64,000 nucleotides of DNA from Leucosporidium creatinivorum (lineage: Eukaryota; Basidiomycota; Microbotryomycetes; Leucosporidiales; Leucosporidiaceae), in the NCBI GenBank assembly GCA_001600635.1, contig BCKL01000005.1, positions 486,501 to 550,500 of the forward strand. Reading direction: 5' to 3'. How positions within the stretch are numbered: the stretch's first letter is position 1; each line of letters opens with the position of its first letter. A program made the position numbers and the translations under genes. Below the pieces are notes generated by a model. That model ran no database searches. It was given only the letters and a program-made list of their open reading frames with translations, and had not been told where the DNA came from. Positions 56,702 through 64,000 of this stretch are shown here, in pieces.

Positions 56702-57274
56702 TTGGCTTCTTGCGCTCATCTCGCTAGTTACTTCGAATCGCCCAAGCTGTCCTTCGAACGTCTCGCTCCCGCCAAGCTCGCTCTCCTGACCGCTCTCCCG
56801 CCTGCTGGCAATCCTCCCCCGCGCATCCGCGTCGTAGGCAGGTCGGTCAACTCGCTCGATTCCGGGACTTCTGCAGCTGACTCTCGCTTCGGGCGCTGTA
56901 CAGGGTCGTAGGCATCGATTTGAGCAAGAATGTGGTGCTCATAGCGGATCAGGATGAGGGTGTAGTGGTCGACATCAGCGGCACGAAAGGGTCGACCGTC
57001 GGAGCCTTTACACCGAGCCTCAAGGACCTCATCATGATTACTGGGAATCTTCAGCTCGCAGAAGTGAGCTCTGTGATCCCTGCTGGCCATTAGCCGAGCT
57101 CTGCGCTAACCTACAATGCCTTCGCAGGGTCTGATTCCTTGCCCCGCCGTCCAAGCTGGGCTTCAGGCTCCCTCCCTCTCGACCTCTCACTACCTCAAAG
57201 CTCTCCTCATCAAGCCGTGTGAAGAGCTCGACATGGACCAATGGAGAAGCGCCGTCGAATGCTTGCCGAAATGA
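56702..57274 (+). CDS. Small OB-fold protein, TEN1- or RPA3-like (start unresolved)
   Basis: Three exons give LASYFESPKLSFERLAPAKL, then an OB-fold pattern RIRVVGRVVGIDLSKNVVLI, ADQDEGVVVDISGTKG and FTPSLKDLIMITGNLQLAEG, ending SAVECLPK. The V-x-G-x-V-x-x-I-D beginning followed by a beta hairpin resembles the TEN1 subunit of the CST telomere complex and RPA14. The joins at 56834/56898 (AG then GTCGGT... TACAG) and 57066/57127 keep the frame. No ATG is in frame: the only nearby ATG (56688) is in another frame, and the frame is open back to a stop at 56648. So the start is non-AUG, spliced from elsewhere, or the sequence has an indel. Only about 60 bp from the divergent helicase start. Confidence 0.45.
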
Positions 57275-57373
57275 AGCCCTTCGCTTCGACCGAGCCCCTT
57301 CGCCTGGATCCGAATCGCCGAGCTGGTCTGAACGTTCTTGCAAATGCTGCCAGCGCGGATAATAAACGAAGTT

Positions 57374-58312
57374 CTACTTCTTCCCATCATCGCTACTCTC
57401 GGTATCGCTTCCCCCACCCTTCTTCTTCCCCTTCTTCGTCGACTTCTTCCCTCCATCGCTCTCACTCCCCGTATCCGTATCCGTTTGCGCCCCCTTCCCA
57501 CTCTTACTCCCATCGTCACTCGCATCCGAACTATCCCCACTGCTCTCGCTATCCTCATCGGCACTCGCCCTCCTCTCGGCCTTCTTCGCCTGCCGCTCCC
57601 TCCCTTCTTGCTGCCACTCCTCCTCGTTCTCAGCCTCCGCCCGAGCTCCACGCTTCCTCCATCGTTCGGCTCGCTCCTCGGCTGCAGCAGCGCCGAGTCG
57701 ATGCGCCCTCTTCATCGAATGATGCTTGTGTTTTCGGTGATGATGTCGAGGCGGAGGGTCGTCGTCGTCGTCTTCCTCGTCGTGATGATGATGGTGTCCA
57801 TGCTTGTGCTTATGCTGGTGATGGCCCGAATTTCCTCCCCCTCCATGGTGGTGATGATGATGCCCTTTGCCCGAGGAAAGGAGGATCATCGGCCGAGCAG
57901 CTCGAGTCCCTCCTCGCGTTGAAGGAGTTGCGCCGGGACGATGCTTGAAGATGCGGTCAAGGTGCCACCATAACCCGTGTTCCGTGGCATGCGCGACCGG
58001 AGGCGGAAGGGGGGGAGTTGGCCGGAAGCTGAACGCCGAGTTGGCGGAAGGGGGTTCCGCCGAAGGGGACCGGGATGGGCTGGCGGGCGAGAGAGCTAGC
58101 TCCCGTCGTGGCCGAGGTGGAGGAGCAGGAGTTGCACCATCTTCTGAGTCCGTCGTCGGGTCGGCCAACGACACTCCGTCCGGATCGTCGAGATGCGATG
58201 TTCGAGCAGTAACTCGGGCGAGGGGGAGGAAAGGGTTGCGTTTCGGAGCTGGAGCTGTATGCTGTTCTGGCCCACGTCGTAGGGAGGTATAGTCTCCCAG
58301 GGTCATCTTCAT
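57374..58312 (-). CDS. Intronless His-rich, charged low-complexity protein
   Basis: A single open frame of 312 residues, starting MKMTLGDYTSLRRGPEQHTA. No domain is recognised. The first 120 residues are Pro/Ser-rich. The middle has a His-rich block (GKGHHHHHHGGGGNSGHHQH, KHKHGHHHHHDEEDDDDD, then RHHHRKHKHHSMKRAHR), the sort of composition that binds Zn2+, Cu2+ or Ni2+. After that come an Arg/Glu/Ala helix-like stretch and a Ser/Asp/Lys-rich tail ending DTESSDDGKK. Poly-Asp beside poly-His could give charge-based assembly. Lack of introns is unusual for this window. It could be a nuclear or nucleolar protein; that is inference. Confidence 0.6.
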   Translation of the reverse strand: MKMTLGDYTSLRRGPEQHTAPAPKRNPFLPLARVTARTSHLDDPDGVSLADPTTDSEDGATPAPPPRPRRELALSPASPSRSPSAEPPSANSAFSFRPTPPLPPPVAHATEHGLWWHLDRIFKHRPGATPSTRGGTRAARPMILLSSGKGHHHHHHGGGGNSGHHQHKHKHGHHHHHDEEDDDDDPPPRHHHRKHKHHSMKRAHRLGAAAAEERAERWRKRGARAEAENEEEWQQEGRERQAKKAERRASADEDSESSGDSSDASDDGSKSGKGAQTDTDTGSESDGGKKSTKKGKKKGGGSDTESSDDGKK

Positions 58313-59091
58313 AACACCAAAGTGGAAAGCGAAGCGGCGAACCTCGCGTGCGCCGTTTTAACCGAATTCCTCGGAGCGGATGCATACATGCTGCACCAGA
58401 TCACCTTCACTCAACTACATACACGGGACTCCAGAGTGAGTCATCATCAACCTCTCACAACTTTCCAACCTCTCTCTCTAGCTGGGAGCAGGAGAATAGG
58501 CCATCGAGCGCCGAGCGCCGAGCGCCGAGCTGGATGGAGGTTAACTGAGTAGGCCGGGAAATGAGGGCGAGTAAGCTGGAAGGAGACAGGCTGAGGTGCA
58601 AGGACAGCTGTGAGCTCAACTCCTGCCTGGTGATCGCCCTCCCACGACGTGAGAGTTTCGGCAATGCTCTTGGGTAGCCTCGGCGCACCTTTACGCGGAA
58701 GCAGCGAGAGGTTGTGGCTACTTGTATATTGCCCTGAGCAGCTACTTGAAACTTCATGTCTTTCTGTACTTCCCTGCAGCTACACGCTGAGCCTGAAGTT
58801 GTGAGCAGAGAATCAACGAGGCTCGGCGCAGGCGACTTTTCGTGCTCGTGCTAGCCCTGTAGGAGAAGACTGGGTTGGGCCTCACATGCTTCTCGTATGC
58901 TTAATATGCTGCGAGTCATTTTGTATGCTCTGAGACACCTCGAGCTTCTGAAGCGACTCTTGCACGAGCAATGGACTTGGACTTCGGCCGCCGCAAATCT
59001 GCTCGGACGGTGCAGCAGAGGGGCGTCCACGGACTTTCTCAGCCCTCGTTCGCTCGCCGTGTGCCTTCCTTTGTTGCCTTCAGACTCTACC
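58313..59091. other. Long gap with tandem 7-mers and the member 3 promoter
   Basis: About 780 bp. It includes three tandem GAGCGCC units (58506-58526) followed by GAGCTGG, an intron-like arrangement that may signal an unannotated short gene. A minus-strand open frame (58455-58757, reading SLHLSLSPSSLLALISRPTQ) overlaps these units but has no known motif. The last 85 bp are the near-identical promoter block of the gene family. Confidence 0.35.
58506..58526. repeat. Three tandem copies of GAGCGCC outside any assigned gene
   Basis: The same 7-mer as in the COG4 intron, three perfect copies, followed by a fourth partly matching unit (GAGCTGG). Confidence 0.85.
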
Positions 59092-59153
59092 ATGCCTCAC
59101 GTTGTAGACTCGCCGCCCAGACCAAACAGCGCCAGCCCTCAACCAGCACCGAG
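59007..59153. repeat. 147-bp promoter/start block shared with member 2 (copy B)
   Basis: Partner of 47566-47712: two substitutions in 147 bp, same spacing to the ATG (85 bp). Both copies face the same way, about 11.4 kb apart. Confidence 0.9.
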
Positions 59154-60164
59154 TTCTCTTCCTGAGCCTCCCGTCGCAATCGCCATCCACCGTGACCTGC
59201 CTCAGTCTGAGCTTCCAACGCACCCAATCGCACGCCGCGCTGGTGTACCCCCCCGAATTCCAGTTCTTCGACGACGCAACACCCATCGACCGGACGTCGA
59301 CCTTCGCGAGGCTGCAAGACGGGATGCGAGTCGGGCTGAGCCTGCCATCGATCTCAGCGAAGGAGGGCCAGTTCAAAACAGGACGAACGGACGATTACAT
59401 TATGGAACGCGCCGTGACAACCTTGCTGTCATCACAGACGGGATGCGAGACCTGAGCGCTCTTTCTCCTGCGACCGCCGAGCACCGAGCGTCGCCTTCGC
59501 AGCCCAATCTTGGCTCTGGTACGTCGCAGTAGATCACCCACCGTTACAATCCCTTGTGGGTTGCTCTGCTGACCCGCCCTGCCACTGCAGTCCCGCCTCA
59601 GATCAACGCCATTCGTCGACGGGCAAGGACCGAGCTAGCGTCGCTGAACGGTGATGCCGTTCTCGAGCGCCTCGTCTACCTCTCCGAGTACTTCCTGAGG
59701 ACCGTCCGAACCTACTCAGACCGTCTCGATCATATCGACTATATGAGGGTGGGTTGCTCTTTTCCCCTTCGTGTCTTGGACTTTTGAGCGCCGAGCGCTG
59801 ACTTAGTACTCGCTCACAGATCCTGGATCGCCTCCTCAATCACAATGCCGAATGGGCTACATTTTACGCGGGTGTACACCTGGCGCAGATGCAACTCCTG
59901 AGCTTAATCGAGGAGGAAGAGGAAGACGAGCAAGCGGTGAGATTCGGCCAAAGGTTTTCACCACTTTCCCCTCGCTGACTACGAGCTCTTCCTGGGACCT
60001 CTCAGCGCGAGTTGACCCATCTAGAAACGGTGCGCGAGCACATAGACGAGATCGTACGGAGCCATCCCTACCTCGCTGGCTTTGTCGCCCGTGTGAGAGA
60101 AGGTCGGGAGGAGGATCGCCAAGCCGAGCGACAGCGACGGGCGGAAGCTGCAGGGCGACAGTAA
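59092..60164 (+). CDS. Unknown gene family, member 3 (apparently intact)
   Basis: Four exons, all with good splice sites. Exon 1 starts MPHVVDSPPRPNSASPQPAP and is disordered, Pro/Ser/Arg-rich. Exon 2 gives VPPQINAIRRRARTELASLN, GDAVLERLVYLSEYFLRTVR. Exon 3 is ILDRLLNHNAEWATFYAGVH, LAQMQLLSLIEEEEEDEQA. Exon 4 is RELTHLETVREHIDEIVRSH, PYLAGFVARVREGREEDRQA and ends RAEAAGRQ. The C-terminal half looks all-helical. The segment HPYLxGFVxR is the best family marker. Total about 290 residues. No signal peptide or membrane helix. I recognise no domain. Two related, damaged copies lie at 46588 and 47651. Confidence 0.7.
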
Positions 60165-60450
60165 ATGGTAGTCCAGAGTAGAGAGTCGTGTCAAGAGAAT
60201 GGTCAACAGCGTAGTGGTGAGCTTAGCGCCTGCCTGAGCGCCGGGATCTGACAGGCGAAACTCGGCGATCGGGCTCCCTCAGTCGGCGTGGGCTGAGAAG
60301 CGCTACAAGTCGCATATCATACTGTGAGGGCCTGGAGTACGCTCTTCGAGGTAGATAGGGAACGAGTAGATCAGTGTAGATGTATGGAGTGCTGTCAAAG
60401 GCCCATACGAGGCGAGTGCGAATGGCCTTCTGCTCGTACGTTTCAGCGCC

Positions 60451-62123
60451 TCACATCCTAATCAACCCCTCCTTCTCGCACTCGCTACGCAACATGTTAA
60501 TAGCCCCAGGACCGGCCTTACAGCACCCTCCGCAAACTATACCGCCGTACAGATCCAGGCCGCCGGCGGTTGTCTTTGAGAGAGCCTGCTTGACGGTTTG
60601 AGTGTTGAGAGTTGCCCAGCGTTGTTCGTCCATGCCAGTGGGGTTGGACCAGGTGCGGGAGATGACTGCAGCAGGGAAGAAGAGGGCGATTAGAGGGAGG
60701 GTCAGCGAGAGAAGGGGCGCCGAGAAGAAAAAGCGAAGGCTTACCATCGTAGACTGAGCCTCCATCGGGGTCTGTAGAGCATTCAAAGAGAGACAAGTTC
60801 AGCTCTGCAGCCCTCGACCACCGCCGAAGCCAGCTCAACGACTCACACAGCACCAACCACGGCCTCTCCTCCCGCTCGTTCACCGTCTTCTCAAACGCCT
60901 GCCCAAGCGCCTGCACGACCTTCTCCAACTCCAACGGGTTCGTACAGTTCACTCCGATAGCACTCGGCATGAGGTAGCCCGCCTTCTCCCCGAACGTAGC
61001 CTCCACAATCCTCTCGGCCTGCTCCTCCAACGTCAAGCCTGGCTCCATATCGGGGTCGGGGAAGGAGGGGTTGCCGGCAGAGTCGAGAGGAAAGACGAAG
61101 GAGATGTAGAAGGCCTTGGGGCGGTGACCCTCGCCTTCGCGCGCGAGTTCGAACATGTCCATAGCGCGGCGGATGGCCAGGGCTTCTCGGAGCTGGCGGC
61201 CGGTGCGAACTCAGGGTTAGCTTGGAAGAGAAGAAGAGAAACCGGAAGAGGAGACAACATACCACAGGAGTAGTCTCGAAAGCGAGGATCCCCATATTCT
61301 CGAAAGCGGGCTCGCGGGCGAAGTCCTCGAGGCGTTGGAGGTGCCAGGCGGCGAGGTTGTCCTCCTCCTTGTCCTGGATACAAGCGAATCAGTACCTAGA
61401 GCTTGGAAGCTATCTTTTCGAGTACAGTGCACTCACCGCCGTCTCCCCAATCCACTCCATCTGCAAGGGATGAGCCTCGGCGGCGAGCTTGGGGAAGCCG
61501 AGAGTCGAAGGCGTCTCCTTGGTGCCATAAGGAGCGGGGTAGAGTCCAGCATACTCCTGTCCGGGCTGTAGCTGAGCGCCGAACGGACCCAAACTCAACG
61601 CCGCGACAGCCCTTTCCAGCCTCTTCGGCTTGGGGAGAGTCTCGGCGGTGATGACTTGGAGGGCTTTGTTCATGGTCGATTGAGCCTTCACGAGATCCGA
61701 GGGAGTGTAGGAAGTGGAGGAGGGGTTGAGGAACATGGGCAGGGAGGATTGGTAGGTGCAGCTGCCGAGGACTTCGGCGCCCGAGTCGATCCAGAGTGAG
61801 TGCAGCTTGTGTAGGGTCTGCAGGCCGGCTTCGGTAGTGAGCAGCTCGGAGCTGGTTGTGATGGGGCGGCGAAGTTGATGTAGATGATGTAGGTCGGATG
61901 ACAGGCCGAGCGAGCAGCGGAAGGAGGAGGGGAAAGAAGGAGATCAGCTCCTAGTTCCTGCGGCTGGATGAGAGAGCAGGACATACCTCCACAGCGCCGA
62001 GTCCAAACCCAGCTCAAAGGGAGGAGCCTGTAGCGTCGTTCCCATGCCTCCATCCATGATTACGACGGGGCGAGACCCGAAAGAGCTCTCCGTGAAGAGG
62101 AAAGGCAGAGGAGCGGCGGGCAT
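60451..62123 (-). CDS. Homocysteine S-methyltransferase (MHT1/SAM4 type)
   Basis: Zinc enzyme that moves a methyl group from S-methylmethionine or AdoMet to homocysteine, giving methionine. Starts MPAAPLPFLFTESSFGSRPV, VIMDGGMGTTLQ (family N-terminal DGGMGT motif). Later EVLGSCTYQSSLPMF, LSLGPFGAQLQPGQEYAGLY, FENMGILAFETTP and GVNCTNPLELEKV (first zinc Cys), and GGIVCGGCCKAGPGAINMLR (the GGCC zinc pair). Ends GLIRM. Six introns or so. The intervening insert PFGAQLQPGQEY is typical of eukaryotic members. Divergent from QCR6 with 192 bp between starts. Donor preference cannot be told from sequence. Confidence 0.9.
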
Positions 62124-62315
62124 GTTGCTGGTGTGTGTAGGCGAGTAGAGGGTTGATCCGATGTGCGATTTAACGAGGTGCAGAGCAAAAGCAGGAGCAG
62201 GAGTGCGAAGCGAGAAGCCAACCTTGTTCGCCCGCTCGAAGTTCGAAAGCAACTCCTCGAGCTCTCGAGTCGGCTCTCCCTTCCGCCACTTCGCCTGTAC
62301 CTCATCACCTACACG

Positions 62316-63306
62316 ATGCTTTCCTCCCTGTTCAGCTCTGCGCTCGAGGCTATCCTCCCTACCGCTCACGCCGAGGAGGCGCAGGAGGTTGCCGAGGTCG
62401 AGGCGCCCGAGGCTTCAGAAGACAAGGAGGAGGAGGGAGAGGCTGAGGAGGAGGAAGAGGAGGAGGAGGAGCCAGAGGATGTACGTCGGTTTGCTGTTCA
62501 TTCTGTAGCTCTTTAGATCGGAGCTACAGCCCTACAGACGAGCCCGCTGCTCGAGACGGGCTCTCTCGGGTTGTTGTTCTCGAGCTGAGAGCATCGGGCT
62601 CATCGCCGAGGGCTGGGCTGCATCGAACCTGTAGCTGACCATTCGTTCTCTCTCTGCACCTCATTAGCCCGCCCCTGCAATCCGCGAGGGTAAGCTCTCG
62701 CTTCCCATCGCCCTCCGCCCAATTTGACCGTCTTCTCGTTGGCCGTTCCCTCGCTAATCTCCTCTGTACCCTATCATCCAGCATGCGCCGATTCCAAAGA
62801 GTGCCACGCCGTCAAGCACCACTTTGAGGAGTGCGCCGCCCGTGTCGCCAGTGGAAAGGTCCTCATCGAGAACGAGGACTGCGTCGAGGAGCTCTGTGAG
62901 TTGAGATGTCTCTGGAGGCTGTACGGGGGCTGGGAAGGAGGGAGCAGCGCTACGGAGCTAGTACGGAGTGATTGGAGTGTAGAAGAGCTGCTCAGCAGGC
63001 TCAGAGGGCTGGAGAGCCGAGCCTGCGCAGGGTGCGTGGAGCAGGTCGGGATCGAGCGCACTGATGCGTGGAGTGTAGGACATGAGCTCGGGGGCAACAG
63101 AGTGACCATATCAAGACGAGGACTGATCGCTGACCATGCCCTCGCCCTCCCACAGTCCACCTCATGTGAGTATCGCCGAACCTACCCCCTCCTCCCAGCC
63201 GAACCCTGCGCCGAGCTTTTCTCCGACACAACGCTGACCTCTTCTACTCTATAGGCACTGCGTCGACGCCTGCGCCGCCCCCAAGGTCTTCGCTCAGCTC
63301 AAGTAA
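62316..63306 (+). CDS. QCR6: Cytochrome bc1 complex hinge protein, with micro-exons
   Basis: Subunit 6 of ubiquinol-cytochrome c reductase, in the intermembrane space, which helps cytochrome c docking. N-terminus MLSSLFSSALEAILPTAHAE, then a long acidic run of Glu/Asp typical of the family, then ACADSKECHAVKHHFEECAA, RVASGKVLIENEDCVEELFH, LMHCVDACAAPKVFAQLK, with Cys pairs for the hairpin. The exons are tiny: 62668-62689 (22 nt), giving PAPAIREA, and 63156-63165 (10 nt, TCCACCTCAT), giving FHLM. Each is needed to keep the conserved LFHLMHCVD motif. Introns 62690-62781, 62896-63155 (260 nt) and 63166-63254. The exon 1 donor is GTACGT near 62480. Confidence 0.92.
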
Positions 63307-63717
63307 GCGAGCTCGGCGGATTCGGAGAGGAGAGAAGGACGATTGTGGAAAACGGGATCGACACTATCGACCGATGGAGGGTGGGGCGTAGAGAGGTGTA
63401 TGGTGGGAGAAGATGGAATATGCAGTGACTCGAATCGGATCGCTGGCCGCCGGGTTGAGCGTGAGGCGCGGGACGCAGGGAGGCAAAGGAGCGCCGAGGC
63501 GGGCTGGATGCGCTGTGCAGGGCATCAAACCGACCTGGAGAGTCTCGAGGTCCTCGAGCTACCTCCGCACTCGCTTCGATTCGCTCCAGCTGCGCCGCCG
63601 AGCTCGGCTGCTGCTGAGCTACGACCGCGTTTCACGACACTATGCAAGCTATTGGAAGCTAGCACAAAAACCCTTTTTGTTAGGGGGGGGGAACATGCGC
63701 TATAGTAGTCTCGACCG
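63307..63717. other. Intergenic, QCR6 3' end to the next minus-strand gene
   Basis: About 410 bp between convergent genes. Contains a run of nine G at about 63682-63690. No coding frame that I can support. Confidence 0.35.
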
Positions 63718-64000
63718 TCACGCCTTGGCCTCCTGCGAAAGGAGGTGAAATCAGTCAGTCTCCGAGAGCGTCGACCCTCCAAGAGCTCACCGCAGAGAAT
63801 GCTGTAGCAAAGCACAGCGGGGTCAGCTCTCCATTCTCCAAAACATTCGATAGAATTTGTACTCACGAAGCAGGAAGCGGGAGTAGTTCTTCGTAAAGTG
63901 GGGTACAACTCTGATCGTCACCGCGAATGGCCCTTCACTACCATTGAGCAACGACGAGCCCACGCCGAGCCGGCTTCGAGACTCTCGCTCTTCCATCTCC
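63718..64000 (-). CDS. Unknown protein, C-terminal exons only (with an 11-nt exon)
   Basis: The minus strand reads EMEERESRSRLGVGSSLLNG, SEGPFAVTIRVVPHFTKNYS, RFLL, then an 11-nt exon at 63791-63801, then EAKA and a stop at 63718-63720. Joined, the C-terminus is RFLLPFSAEAKA. Donors GTGAGT and GTGAGC and acceptors CTACAG and TTCGCAG are all normal, with a GAGCTGACC branch-like site. I do not recognise the family. The protein probably continues past the right edge, though an ATG lies at 63996. Confidence 0.5.

Noticed and set aside
63682-63690. Run of nine G as a possible telomere-like or regulatory element
   Set aside because: Too short and isolated. The 49-nt run at 11111 is the only remarkable homopolymer.
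1-64000. tRNA, rRNA, CRISPR array, transposon or viral gene
   Set aside because: I looked for tRNA B-box-like GGTTCGA sequence, regularly spaced repeats, transposase/reverse-transcriptase motifs and terminal repeats, and saw none that hold up by eye. A covariance-model scan would be decisive for tRNAs.

Overview
The window is nuclear DNA of a fungus, most likely a GC-rich basidiomycete yeast (a Rhodotorula/Leucosporidium-like Microbotryomycete is my inference). The evidence is closely packed genes on both strands, many short introns (about 50 to 90 nt, mostly GTGAGT donors and a GCTGAC or GCTAAC branch site), and gene content: ERG4, ATG15, a CPL1-like secreted protein, QCR6, PEX19 and an AP-3 delta subunit. 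I saw no rRNA, tRNA, CRISPR array, transposon or virus-like gene. Gene ends were set by reading codons across splice sites by eye. Internal exon edges are approximate unless given.

Layout, left to right. 1-7.2 kb: COG4 (minus, runs off the left edge), a CNL2/NKP2-like kinetochore protein (plus) and a secreted GH18 chitinase (minus). 7.2-20.4 kb: M1 aminopeptidase (minus, with a 49-nt homopolymer in its first intron), the vacuolar lipase ATG15, an F-box-like protein, a PNKP-type DNA end-repair enzyme, PGK (minus, start codon split by an intron) and a HAUS1/augmin-like coiled-coil protein. 21.3-29.9 kb: 3-ketoacyl-CoA thiolase, a large Cys-rich CPL1-domain protein (minus) and the AP-3 delta adaptin (minus). 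30-38.7 kb: an inverted duplication of about 2.3 kb. The intact ERG4 sterol reductase lies in one arm and a frameshifted copy in the other, with a GNAT acetyltransferase, an unknown gene and PEX19 between the arms.

39.4-46.1 kb: casein kinase 2 beta, an NCLX-type Na+/Ca2+ exchanger (minus) and the LEU5-type mitochondrial CoA carrier (minus). 46.6-60.2 kb: three members of an unrecognised gene family, two of them sharing a 147-bp near-identical promoter and start block. Between them are a PPR-like mitochondrial protein, an O6-alkylguanine-DNA alkyltransferase, a MOV10/SDE3-type helicase, a small OB-fold protein and a His-rich low-complexity protein. 60.4-64 kb: homocysteine S-methyltransferase, QCR6 (with 22-nt and 10-nt exons) and the 3' end of an unknown minus-strand gene.

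Most genes are housekeeping and unrelated in function. Themes are membrane traffic (COG4, AP-3), vacuole and peroxisome (ATG15, PEX19, thiolase), DNA repair (PNKP, alkyltransferase), spindle/kinetochore (CNL2-like, HAUS1-like) and mitochondria (LEU5, QCR6, PPR). The most unusual signals are in RNA processing: a GC-rich 7-mer (GAGCGCC and its reverse complement) that recurs beside intron branch sites and is sometimes tandemly repeated, a split start codon, micro-exons and GC-AG introns. The other notable items are the ERG4 inverted duplication and the partly decayed three-gene family.
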